Assembly (NCBI RefSeq): GCF_041395345.1 | Contig: NZ_JAWLAR010000004.1 | Span: 211,251-275,250 of the forward strand | Direction: 5' to 3' | DNA: 64,000 nucleotides | Source: Dokdonella sp041395345 | Lineage (GTDB): Bacteria; Pseudomonadota; Gammaproteobacteria; Xanthomonadales; Rhodanobacteraceae | Shown here: piece after piece, positions 1-7,739 of the stretch | Layout: every line of letters begins with the position of its first letter | Numbering within the stretch: position 1 is the stretch's first letter | Notes under the pieces: generated by a model | Seen by the model: only the letters and a program-made list of their open reading frames with translations | Told to the model about the DNA's origin: nothing | The model's database searches: none | Program-made: the position numbers and the translations under genes

Positions 1-863
1 GCTTGCAGGTCGGTGGTTGCGGGCGCGACCTCAACCGTGCGCACGCCGAGTGAATCGGCCAGCGTATCGGCAATGGCCTGGGATATTTCCTGCTGCACCT
101 GAAAGATGTCGCTGATGCGGCGATCGTAACTTTCCGACCAGATCTGGCGATCATCCGAGGCATCGATCAATTGCGCGGTGATGCGCACATCATCGCCCTG
201 GCGTCGCACCGAACCTTGCAGCAGATGCGCCACGCCGAGCCTTCCGGCAATTTCACGCGCGCCCTCGGTGGAATCCCGGAATGCGAAGGAGGAGCTGCGC
301 GAGGTCACTTTGAGATCGGCGATACGCGCCAACACGTTGAGCAATTCTTCGGCGAGACCATCGGCAAAATACGCGTCTTCAGGATCGGGACTCAGGTTGG
401 CGAACGGCAATACCGCGATCGAGCGCGGATCGACCGCGCCGCGATTGATGGGCATGGCCACAGCAGCGGCCGGCTTCGAAACCTCCGCCTTCGATGCATC
501 CGCCACGGCAGCTTCCGCTATTCGTGCCGCGCGCTTTGCGGCATAGGGTTGCAGCACCTGGTAGAGGATCGACAGACTCAAGGCACCCAGCACCAGCACG
601 ACGCTGGCCTGGTCGATACGCCGCGCAATGCGTTTGCCATGGGTGCTGTCGGCAGACGCGTTTGCGCCGAGGCGCCAGGCCAGAATCAACACCAGCGGCC
701 ACGCAGCAAGCAGGCCCAGCAACAACCAGCGCACCGATTCGATTGGCAGATCCATCGCCGGAAACAGCAGGTTCGCAATCGCTACCAGCAACCACGACAA
801 GGCCAGCCAGGCAACGCTGGCACGAACGATGTTGCGGCGCTTGAGTTCGGCGATCAGTGACAT
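1..863 (-). CDS. Membrane-anchored TolB-like/TPR family protein, paralog 1 (3' end outside window)
   Basis: The reading frame is open from an ATG at 863 to the window edge (287 codons, no stop). The start is set by a strong Shine-Dalgarno GGGGAGG five bases upstream and by the family N-terminus MSLIAELKRRNIVRA. Hydrophobic segments lie at about residues 13-36, 44-65 and 86-103. A TolB-N-like domain (COG5616 type, function unknown) follows at about 148-275, recognised by SIAVLPFANLSPDPEDAYF, LLQGSVRRQG and VRITAQLIDAS. The TPR part expected after it lies off the window. Positive residues in the N-terminus and three membrane spans predict a cytoplasmic N-terminus and a periplasmic TolB-like domain; this is inference. 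It is the most divergent N-terminus of the ELKRRN type here, lacking the usual acidic ELTPEGIKR linker after the second span. Its molecular role is unknown. Confidence 0.85.
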   Translation of the reverse strand, partial: MSLIAELKRRNIVRASVAWLALSWLLVAIANLLFPAMDLPIESVRWLLLGLLAAWPLVLILAWRLGANASADSTHGKRIARRIDQASVVLVLGALSLSILYQVLQPYAAKRAARIAEAAVADASKAEVSKPAAAVAMPINRGAVDPRSIAVLPFANLSPDPEDAYFADGLAEELLNVLARIADLKVTSRSSSFAFRDSTEGAREIAGRLGVAHLLQGSVRRQGDDVRITAQLIDASDDRQIWSESYDRRISDIFQVQQEISQAIADTLADSLGVRTVEVAPATTDLQ

Positions 864-1009
864 CAGCGCCTCCCCTTGTGCTTGACCCATCCCGTGATGT
901 GCGGGGGATCGAGTATGCCAGCGAACTCCTGTTCGGGACCGGATTGGCCCGGGTAGGTTGAATTCGGGTTCGGCCTTGCCGAAATCAGGCCGGAGATCGG
1001 CGTCGTCAT
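863..1009 (-). CDS. Possible 48-residue translationally coupled small protein
   Basis: A short frame starts with an ATG that overlaps the stop of the upstream MFS transporter gene (ATGA) and ends with a TGA that overlaps the start of the downstream TolB/TPR gene (TGATG). The product would be a basic, proline-rich peptide beginning MTTPISGLIS and ending ITGWVKHKGRR. Its last codons coincide with the Shine-Dalgarno sequence of the next gene, so the frame may be accidental. I recognise no family. The perfect double coupling is the only argument for it. Confidence 0.25.
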   Translation of the reverse strand: MTTPISGLISARPNPNSTYPGQSGPEQEFAGILDPPHITGWVKHKGRR

Positions 1010-2346
1010 ACGCACTGATCGACCTGGCAGTCTGCGCGCACGAGCAGGATCAGGCCGACACCGACCAGGGCAAACCCCGCGCCAATGGCAATCGCGACCT
1101 GCCAACCTAATGCATCGGCGACATAGGCCAGCAACAGGGCGTTGACGAAGCCCATGAAGTTCGCGCCGGTATTCATGAGCCCGCACGAAGCACCGGCATG
1201 GCGCCCACCGACCGCCGTCGAGGCGGCCCAGTAGGGGCCTTCGGTCATCTGGTTGAAGAAGAAGCACAGACCCAGCATGGCGGCGGCCACTTCGGCACTC
1301 GGGTGAAACGCGACGCCGAGCAAGAGCGCTGCCGAAACCAGCATGCCGACGACGATCGGCCAGCGACAGCCCCAGCGCAGTCCGACCCTGCGGCACAGCC
1401 GATCGCAGGCCCATCCGCCGATTACTGCACCTATACCCGCAAACAGCCACTGCGCGGAAGTCAGGAATCCGGCGTCCTGTTCACTGAAGCCACGCACCTT
1501 GACCAGGTAGTAGAACCCCCAGCTGAAGACCACGTAGAAAACAAAGTTCATGCACGAGTAGCTCAAGGTGACCAGGAGCGCGTCGCGGTTCTTGAGTATG
1601 CGCAGCCATGCCGGTTGCTCGCCTGGCGCTGGCGGAGCTGTGTCATCGTATTCGACAGGATCGCGACCCGCCGCTATCAGATTGACTTCTGCCGCATTGA
1701 TGGATCGATGCTCGGAGGGCAGGTCGCGGGAATACCACCACCAGAGCGCCCCGACGCAGACACCGAACGGAGCGATCATCAGGAAGGACACCCGCCAACC
1801 GTAAGCGCCGATCAACCACGGCAATGCCGATGCGGTCAGCGCAAGACCAATGGTCAGCCCGCATACCGTCAAACCATTGGGCAGCCCCCAGCCCCCGACG
1901 GGAAACCAGCGTTCGATGCTTGCCGCCATCACCGGGAACACCGGCGCGTGCGCGGCCCCAACGAAAAACTGGATCGCCATCAGGCAAGTGAGAATCAATG
2001 CGGTCGACGTGACATCCGCCGACGGGATCGCGCTGGTGACCGCGATGAGCAGCGACCACGCCACCGCAATCAGGGCAAGCGCCTTGCGTGGACCGACGCG
2101 CCCGCCCCATACGCCCCCGGGAAACTGAAATAGCGCGTAGCCCAGCGGGAACGCCGACATCACCCAGCCCCACTGCAATTCGGTGAGTTGCAGGTCGGCC
2201 ATCATCGTCGGCGCCGCTATCGAGAGATTTCCGCGCAGCATGTATGAAACGAAGCTCAGGGCACCGAGTACGAACAGGATTCGCCAACGAACCAGCGTCG
2301 GCCGACCCGGGTTTGCGGAACTTGCCACTGCAGCAGGGCTATTCAT
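1006..2346 (-). CDS. MFS transporter, ACS/glucarate-like
   Basis: A 446-residue inner-membrane protein of the major facilitator superfamily with about 12 hydrophobic segments. Residues around 20-60 (WRILFVLGALSFVSYMLRG, then APTMMADLQL) match the first helix and loop of the anion:cation symporter branch, and VWGGRVGPRKALA gives the loop 2-3 MFS signature (GxxxDRxGxR/K-like, with a variant acidic position). It probably exports or imports an organic anion or sugar acid by proton coupling; the substrate cannot be read from sequence. ATG 2346 is preceded by AAGG at 8 nt. It lies upstream of, and in line with, the partial TolB/TPR gene and a possible 48-codon coupled ORF, so the three may be co-transcribed. 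Confidence 0.85.
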   Translation of the reverse strand: MNSPAAVASSANPGRPTLVRWRILFVLGALSFVSYMLRGNLSIAAPTMMADLQLTELQWGWVMSAFPLGYALFQFPGGVWGGRVGPRKALALIAVAWSLLIAVTSAIPSADVTSTALILTCLMAIQFFVGAAHAPVFPVMAASIERWFPVGGWGLPNGLTVCGLTIGLALTASALPWLIGAYGWRVSFLMIAPFGVCVGALWWWYSRDLPSEHRSINAAEVNLIAAGRDPVEYDDTAPPAPGEQPAWLRILKNRDALLVTLSYSCMNFVFYVVFSWGFYYLVKVRGFSEQDAGFLTSAQWLFAGIGAVIGGWACDRLCRRVGLRWGCRWPIVVGMLVSAALLLGVAFHPSAEVAAAMLGLCFFFNQMTEGPYWAASTAVGGRHAGASCGLMNTGANFMGFVNALLLAYVADALGWQVAIAIGAGFALVGVGLILLVRADCQVDQCV

Positions 2347-2458
2347 GTGCGCGCCTTTTGTTGTTGACGGTTCACTTGGAAACGCGCGATCTACAAATCG
2401 CTCATCATGCTTGCTTATCCCTACTGTTTGTCACCCCTGCCATTCGTCAAGCGCCAAA

Positions 2459-3223
2459 TCATTGCTGCTCCCCCAGCTCGGCACCCACCAGCTTCATTGC
2501 GCGTGATGCAGACTGATTCTGACTGTCGAGGGCCTCGATTGAGGCGGCCGAGTAGCCCACCCATTCCGTCAGCGTCCGGTGTATGTCGGGGTGTCTGACG
2601 ATTGCATCGACACCAGTGGCGGAAATCTCCGCTGGAACACCTTGCGGACAATCCTCTACATAAGCCTCTTCTCCGTCGGCCAGTTGGAAGCAGGAAGCCC
2701 AGTACGGCTCGTGAATCGCGAAGGGAATAAGGCCGCGCACGAGCGCCCGGTAGGCAGGGGGCTGATCTAGTGGCTTGGCAACCTGGAGTGCCTGTCGCTT
2801 GTAGGCCTCCATCGCATCGACGATCGCGCGCTTGCGCGGCCACCCGTTGCGGCGCAACTCGTCATACGTGGGCAGTTCGACAATCATTGCCTGCCACTGT
2901 GAGGCGTGAAAGAAATCGACAATGACTGGCCAGCACGTATCGCCGCAGGTATTTCCGGAGTCCAGAAATGCGATAGCCCGTTCACCAGAAAGTGCAATCT
3001 GCTCGAATGCTTTCTGCTTGATGGCGGTCTGTCTGATCGAGTCGGCAAGCTCGGCGCGCAGTTCGCCCAGCAATACTAGCTCACGCTCGCGCTCGACACG
3101 CGAGTCATTCCAGTTCGACACCTGCATACCGAGGAATACGCCGAGCACGACGATCACCAGCTCGATTCCGATCGCGGTCCAGTTCTGTTCCTTCACATGC
3201 TGCATGACGCGGCGCAGGATCAT
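2459..3223 (-). CDS. DUF6090-like single-pass membrane protein
   Basis: A 254-residue protein with one N-terminal membrane segment (about residues 14-34) within the phrase NWTAIGIELVIVVLGVFLG, followed by QVSNWNDSR. This hydrophobic-segment-then-VSNWN signature is typical of the DUF6090 group of bacterial membrane proteins of unknown function. The rest is soluble and probably periplasmic or cytoplasmic helical; CGDTCW near residue 112 and two further cysteines could form disulfides. I chose ATG 3223 because AAGGA lies about 10 nt upstream and because the family begins right before this segment; an upstream start would add 25 unrelated residues. It lies alone between the MFS gene and the GIY-YIG element. 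Confidence 0.7.
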   Translation of the reverse strand: MILRRVMQHVKEQNWTAIGIELVIVVLGVFLGMQVSNWNDSRVERERELVLLGELRAELADSIRQTAIKQKAFEQIALSGERAIAFLDSGNTCGDTCWPVIVDFFHASQWQAMIVELPTYDELRRNGWPRKRAIVDAMEAYKRQALQVAKPLDQPPAYRALVRGLIPFAIHEPYWASCFQLADGEEAYVEDCPQGVPAEISATGVDAIVRHPDIHRTLTEWVGYSAASIEALDSQNQSASRAMKLVGAELGEQQ

Positions 3224-3323
3224 GGCTTTTTTGTCCTTGAGGAAACATAGAATCCAACTCTGCTCGTCATTCCAGTCATTCGAACCACTCCCCTTCACCC
3301 TTCGCCCCTCTCGTCACCCTTCT

Positions 3324-3590
3324 CGTCACCCCAGCGCAGGTTGGGGTCCAGTTCCTGCCTTTGCTTCTTCAAGGGATCCGCGGATAAAAATCGCTCCAAC
3401 CCCCCGTTCACTCTCCCCCTCGTCACCCCAGTGCAGCCTGGGGTCCTGCTCCTGCTACTTCAAATGTTCCCCGAACACAAATCGTTCCATCCCCCGCTCA
3501 CCCCTTCCCCCGTCACCCCAGCGCAGGCTGGGGTCCAGTTCCTGCTCCTGCTACTTCAAAGGATCCCCGGATACAAGTCACTCCACTCCG
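3324..3590. repeat. Three tandem ~90-97 bp palindromic repeats (CCCCAGC/GCTGGGG family)
   Basis: Copies begin at 3324, 3421 and 3511. Each opens with CGTCACCCCAG(C/T)GCAG and continues through a short palindrome (CCCCAGC..GCTGGGG) and GGGGTCC, then a less conserved C-rich tail ending near TCGCTCC/TCACTCC. The spacing is 97 then 90 bp. The tail of copy 3 is the last codons of the GIY-YIG gene, so the repeat unit and the gene end share sequence. A degenerate relative is visible at about 21066-21106. Confidence 0.85.
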
Positions 3591-3923
3591 GGTTCATGGC
3601 TTCGATCAAATTGAACTTCCAATCTCGCTTCCATGCCTTCAATGCTTTCTCGCGAGTAATCGCCGATTCCATCGTCTCATGCTGCTCGAACCAGACCAGC
3701 GTGTGCACGTCGTATTGCTTGGTGAACCCATCTACCACGTTGTTCCGGTGCTCCCATATTCGCTTGATCAAGTCCGAAGTCACTCCGATGTACAGGGTGC
3801 CGTACTTCTTGCTGGCCAATATGTAGACGCAGGGATGCTTCATGCATGTGCGGAGATCAGGAACCGGACCCCAGCCTCGGCGCCGCCGAGCCTGTCCTGA
3901 GCTAGACGAAGGGCTGGGGTGAC
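3512..3923. mobile_element. Putative miniature element: GIY-YIG nuclease gene with 11-bp inverted ends
   Basis: GTCACCCCAGC at 3512-3522 is repeated exactly in inverted orientation as GCTGGGGTGAC at 3913-3923. Inside these ends is a second inverted match (GGGGTCCAGTTCCTG at 3531-3545 against CAGGAACCGGACCCC at 3859-3873, one mismatch). Each end also folds on itself (CCCCAGC/GCTGGGG). The only gene inside is the 95-residue GIY-YIG nuclease. The right end lies about 30 bp from the break point of a TolB/TPR paralog stump. I infer a small mobile or repeat-spreading unit; no target-site duplication is obvious and no second full copy is in the window. Confidence 0.6.
3556..3843 (-). CDS. Small GIY-YIG domain nuclease (YhbQ/UPF0213-like)
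   Basis: A 95-residue protein that is almost entirely one GIY-YIG catalytic domain. The motif halves are CVYILAS (residues 5-11) and LYIGVTS (17-23); the catalytic arginine is in LIKRIWEHR, and the REKALKAWKR helix and N in EAMNPEW near the C-terminus fit the conserved Glu/Asn region. Stand-alone proteins of this size are often annotated as UvrC-N-like or YhbQ-like and have no accessory DNA-binding domain. The gene lies inside a pair of inverted repeats and directly beside three tandem repeats of the same family, so I infer a role in spreading or processing these repeats, as homing GIY-YIG nucleases do for their introns. No clear Shine-Dalgarno sequence is seen before ATG 3843. Confidence 0.85.
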   Translation of the reverse strand: MKHPCVYILASKKYGTLYIGVTSDLIKRIWEHRNNVVDGFTKQYDVHTLVWFEQHETMESAITREKALKAWKRDWKFNLIEAMNPEWSDLYPGIL

Positions 3924-3955
3924 AAGCATTAGCGGCAAGCTCATAACATCCGACT

Positions 3956-4004
3956 CAGCCATGCGGATAACATTGCGGCCCTTGAGTTCGGCAACAAAAG
4001 TCAT
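3956..4004 (-). pseudogene. 5' stump of a TolB-like/TPR paralog
   Basis: An ATG at 4004 overlaps the stop of the 4001-5860 gene in an ATGA, exactly as in intact neighbouring paralogs, and starts MTFVAELKGRNVIRMA, a clear match to the family start (MSLFAELKRRNVIRMA). Similarity ends after about 16 codons; the frame then runs into the repeat and GIY-YIG unit and stops at about 3840. The rest of the gene is gone, so this is a deletion or insertion scar of an eighth family member. Confidence 0.75.
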
Positions 4005-5860
4005 TGTGCTTGCCCCGAGCAATCCAGATGATCGCCTTTGGCATCATTGACGCGCTGGCAGCCAGGCGGATATCCACGTTGCTCCCACAATTCGATCAGT
4101 CCGTAAGATTCAGCCCACTGCATGAAACGGGGGTCTTCGCGCAACCATCGGGTCGAGGGCAGCCAGAGCGTGCGCAGCATCCAGCGTGCCCACCTCATTG
4201 CATCCTGCGGTTGCGCTTCATTGATCCAGTCAAAAATCCGCTCGCCCATGCCGAGCGCCAGTAGATCCTCGGGCGGACCCTTGTAGGTTCGATTGGCAAG
4301 GTAGGTCTGGATTGCGTCCGGATCGCGCAATGCGGCGTTCAGGCCTTTCCTGTCAGCATCGCTAAGACCGATTGATGTGCTGTTTGAAAAAACCAGCTCG
4401 GCGGCTTGCTGGCGTCTGCCAGTGACCGCGAGCTCTACCATTTGTACGAATTGACCACCCTCCCAGCCATTCGCAGTGCCGGCACGCGCGCTGGCCACAC
4501 CGCGTTCGAATTGCCCCGCAGAAAAGTAGGCGATGGCCAAGGAACCGTGGTTGATGCCCACTTGTGGTTCCATCAACACCGCTCGCTCGAGCACCTTGAT
4601 CGACTCATCAATATAGCCGGCCGCCATCAGGCTCTGGCCGTACCACAGGACCGGCGTCGAGTCCTGGGTACTCAGCTCGGACGCCCGTTGCTCCAGAATC
4701 ATCGCCTCGGCCCACTCGCCATCGTCAGCACGCAATTCGCCCTGGATGGCCAACACCAACGGGTGATCCGGATTCAGCTGGGCGGCGCGGGCCAGAGCCG
4801 TTTTCGCTGCCGCCACGGTTTTCGACGGAGACAATTCGTCGGAGTAGCCTGAAAACACAAAATTGGTTGCCGCAAGGAAGATCCAGGCATCGGTAAATTC
4901 CGGATCCTGCTCCACTGCGAATTCAAGATCGGCCATTGCACCCAGAAGTTCAGCACGCCTGTTGAATCGTGCGCGACCGCGCAGGAAGCGCTCATAGGCC
5001 ACCAGATTGGTGGTCGGCGCATCAACAGAAACGCTGGTGGGGCCGATCACGTCGCTCAACTCGGAGGCGATGGCTTGAGCGATCTCTTCCTGGATCTGGA
5101 AGATGTCGGTCAGTTCGCGATCGTAGCTCTGCGACCACTGGTGGCCATCACTGCCTGCATGGATCAGTTGGGCCGTAATGCGCACTTTCTGGCCCTGCTT
5201 GCGCACCGATCCTTCGAGCACGTGGCGCACACCGAGCGATCGCGCGATCTCGGGGATCGGGATGTCCTTGCCCTTGAAGGTGAATGCCGAAGTACGCGAT
5301 GCCACCTTCAGGCCATCAATTCGGGAAAGCACATTAAGCAGCTCCTCGGAAATGCCATCGGCGAAATATTCATTGTCGGCGTCGGCACTCATGTTGACGA
5401 AAGGCAGCACCGCAACCGAAGCCTCGGCTATTTCGCTTGTGGATGTCTCATTGTCGGCTGGCTCAGCTACAGTCGCTTGAGTTTCATCGACATGGGCTTT
5501 CGACGGATTCGATTCCGGCGCCGAGCTTCGCTGCCATACGAAAAAGGCGCCGAGGCCCAGCATCAACACGATGACCGCGATATCCAGTTTGCGTGCAGTG
5601 TGATCTACAACTCCCTGTGATCGATCAACCTCGCTTTCACGTCTTATGCCCTTGGGTGTCAGCTCGAACACCCAGGAAAATATCAGCGCTGGAATGAAGC
5701 CGATTGCCAGCAGGATGATGGTGGCACGCAGAACCCATGCGGGAACGTCGAAAGCAGGCAGTACCGTCTCTGCTACTTGCACGATTAGCCATGAACCGAT
5801 CAGGTAGAGTCCGGCCATGCGAATGACGTTGCGACGCTTGAGTTCTGTAAACAGGCTCAC
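4001..5860 (-). CDS. Membrane-anchored TolB-like/TPR family protein, paralog 3
   Basis: A 619-residue family member starting at GTG 5860 with GGAG at 8 nt. Order of parts: basic N-terminus with LKRRNVIRM; membrane spans at about 15-37 and 43-65; juxtamembrane ELTPKGIRRESEVDRS (66-81); third span about 93-110; low-complexity linker; TolB-N-like domain about 147-285 (VAVLPFVNMSADADNEYF, HVLEGSVRKQGQKVRITAQL); then helical TPR-type repeats to about 560. The C-terminus has WEQRGYPPGC and a second cysteine (DHLDC), shared with two other paralogs and suited to a disulfide if periplasmic. It is the fourth gene of the operon running from 11467 leftwards, 34 bp after its neighbour. Role unknown; probably a periplasmic protein-interaction scaffold. 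Confidence 0.85.
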   Translation of the reverse strand: MSLFTELKRRNVIRMAGLYLIGSWLIVQVAETVLPAFDVPAWVLRATIILLAIGFIPALIFSWVFELTPKGIRRESEVDRSQGVVDHTARKLDIAVIVLMLGLGAFFVWQRSSAPESNPSKAHVDETQATVAEPADNETSTSEIAEASVAVLPFVNMSADADNEYFADGISEELLNVLSRIDGLKVASRTSAFTFKGKDIPIPEIARSLGVRHVLEGSVRKQGQKVRITAQLIHAGSDGHQWSQSYDRELTDIFQIQEEIAQAIASELSDVIGPTSVSVDAPTTNLVAYERFLRGRARFNRRAELLGAMADLEFAVEQDPEFTDAWIFLAATNFVFSGYSDELSPSKTVAAAKTALARAAQLNPDHPLVLAIQGELRADDGEWAEAMILEQRASELSTQDSTPVLWYGQSLMAAGYIDESIKVLERAVLMEPQVGINHGSLAIAYFSAGQFERGVASARAGTANGWEGGQFVQMVELAVTGRRQQAAELVFSNSTSIGLSDADRKGLNAALRDPDAIQTYLANRTYKGPPEDLLALGMGERIFDWINEAQPQDAMRWARWMLRTLWLPSTRWLREDPRFMQWAESYGLIELWEQRGYPPGCQRVNDAKGDHLDCSGQAQ

Positions 5861-5894
5861 TGGCCAGTCTCCGCGTCAGCGCCATTCGGGATCA

Positions 5895-7739
5895 TCAATC
5901 GCATTCGAAATCATCCTGTTGCAGGGGCCGGCACTGCGGGGGGAAGCCCTTGCTGCGCCAATAGGCGAATATGCCACTGTCACGGACATAAGCCTTGAAT
6001 TCGGGCGACTGTCGATAGCGCTTGTGATCCTCCCCCCAGAACACAAGTGCATTCGGCGTGAGCAAATCGTGTATGCCCAGAGGTATCAGCAGGTTGGATT
6101 TGTAGCCCTTCTCGTTTCTATCGGTCTGTTCAAGATAGTTGCGCAGATTGCGCAACAGATCCTGATGATCTGCAGCTGGATTCAGATAGGCCTCGTAAAT
6201 CTCGCGCTGCCGCCGCCATCCCGGCAAAATCCTGGATTGATTGAGCGCGAGCAGGAAGGCAGATTCCTGCTTGAACTCAGCCAGCAGACCAAAATTCACG
6301 TAGTCGTCAGTTACCAGACCCTTGTCCAGTGCGGCGAGAAAATGCGTATAGGCCTCGTCGTTTCGGCCGAGCACATACAGGGCCTCATATTCATTTTCGA
6401 CGCATGCCGCGTTCAGCGGATCGACTTCCGCGCAGCGTTGGAACGTTTCCAGCGCTCGCTGGTTTTGTCCCACCATGCCAAAAGCCAAGCCGAGCCAGTT
6501 CAAGGCATTGCCGTTTTGCGGGTCCAGCGCTGTGGACCTTTCGAAATCGGCCATGATCTGGTCCAGGGGATAGGATCCGCGCAGATTTCTTACCGCGAGA
6601 GAACGAATGTTGGCCTGGGCAGCCAGTGCCAGGGCGCTATCCGGGTCCAGCGCCAAAGCCTGCCGCGCATATTCAATTCCGCGCTGATTCAGCTCTTCGT
6701 CTGACAGGTCGGTATCGGTGTACTCCGAAAGCAGTGGCTGAGCGGCTGCGCGCAATGCCCAGGCCTCGGCGAACTTGGGATCGAGCTCCAGGGCACGATC
6801 CAGCAGCTGGTCCACGACATCGAGCGTTCGCCGCCCTTGGAACAACGCTCGTGCCTGCAGATAGAGATCGTAGGCGGACAGGTTCGCCGTGGGCTTGTCG
6901 TGATCCACCGTACCGACATCCTTGATGTTCAAGGATTCGACAAGCGCAGCGACAATGGCTTTGGAAATCTCGTCCTGGATGGCAAAAAGATTCTCGGCCG
7001 TCAGCGGTCGGTCGAAGGTATCCGACCACAGGTGGCGATCAACTGTCGCATCGATCAGCTGCGCGGTGACCCGAACCGTATCACCGGATCGGCGCACACT
7101 ACCCTCTAGCACATGACGCACCGCCAATTGCTCGGCAATGGCTGGAATGCCTAGTTCCTGCCTATCCTTGAAGGCAAATGACGAGGTCCTCGACGCAACC
7201 TGCAGACCCTTGACCCGAGCCAGCACATTGAGGATTTCTTCGGCCATGCCTTCCGAGAAATAGGCCTGATCTCCCGCTTGCGACAAATCGGCAAAGGGCA
7301 GCACGGCGATGCTTGCCGCGTTCACTTCGGAGATCACCGGAATGTCGGCCGAGTCAGTTGCGGTCGCCGCTGGCGGCGCTTCGGTCGAAAGCACTGGTGA
7401 TTTGCCGGGTTGCACGAAAAACATCCCGATAACCGCCAGCAGCAGAATGATCACGACCACATCCAGCTTGCGTGCCGTGCGATCCGTCGAGCCTTGCGAG
7501 CGATCCACATCGCTGTCGCGCTTGATGCCATCGGGGGTCAGCTCGAAGATCCACGAGAACACCAGGGTCGGCACGAAACCGATCGCGAGCAGCAGTACCA
7601 GCGACTTCAGAACCCAGGGCGGCGTGTCGTAAAGCGGCAACAGGGTCTCCGCCACCTGCACGATCAACCACGCACCAACAACATACAAACCGGCGATGCG
7701 GATCACGTTGCGGCGCTTGAGTTCGGCGAGAAGCCTCAT
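5895..7739 (-). CDS. Membrane-anchored TolB-like/TPR family protein, paralog 4
   Basis: A 614-residue protein. I chose ATG 7739, which overlaps the upstream stop as ATGA and gives the family start MRLLAELKRRNVIRIAG; a longer frame would add 22 unrelated residues. It has two membrane spans (about 15-65), the linker FELTPDGIKRDSDVDRS, a third span near 93-110, a TolB-N-like domain from about 145 (SIAVLPFADLSQAGDQAYF, VLEGSVRRSGDTVRVTAQL) and TPRs, among them a clean one around ALNWLGLAFGMVGQNQRAL. The C-terminus, WRSKGFPPQCRPLQQDDFEC, carries the paired cysteines. Translational coupling to the 7736-9595 gene implies matched production of the two proteins. Confidence 0.85.
   Translation of the reverse strand: MRLLAELKRRNVIRIAGLYVVGAWLIVQVAETLLPLYDTPPWVLKSLVLLLAIGFVPTLVFSWIFELTPDGIKRDSDVDRSQGSTDRTARKLDVVVIILLLAVIGMFFVQPGKSPVLSTEAPPAATATDSADIPVISEVNAASIAVLPFADLSQAGDQAYFSEGMAEEILNVLARVKGLQVASRTSSFAFKDRQELGIPAIAEQLAVRHVLEGSVRRSGDTVRVTAQLIDATVDRHLWSDTFDRPLTAENLFAIQDEISKAIVAALVESLNIKDVGTVDHDKPTANLSAYDLYLQARALFQGRRTLDVVDQLLDRALELDPKFAEAWALRAAAQPLLSEYTDTDLSDEELNQRGIEYARQALALDPDSALALAAQANIRSLAVRNLRGSYPLDQIMADFERSTALDPQNGNALNWLGLAFGMVGQNQRALETFQRCAEVDPLNAACVENEYEALYVLGRNDEAYTHFLAALDKGLVTDDYVNFGLLAEFKQESAFLLALNQSRILPGWRRQREIYEAYLNPAADHQDLLRNLRNYLEQTDRNEKGYKSNLLIPLGIHDLLTPNALVFWGEDHKRYRQSPEFKAYVRDSGIFAYWRSKGFPPQCRPLQQDDFECD

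Noticed and set aside
3324..3590. Tandem 90-97 bp repeats considered as a CRISPR or phage attachment array
   Set aside because: The whole unit, not a short repeat between unique spacers, is conserved, and each contains a palindrome; it belongs to an intergenic repeat family.
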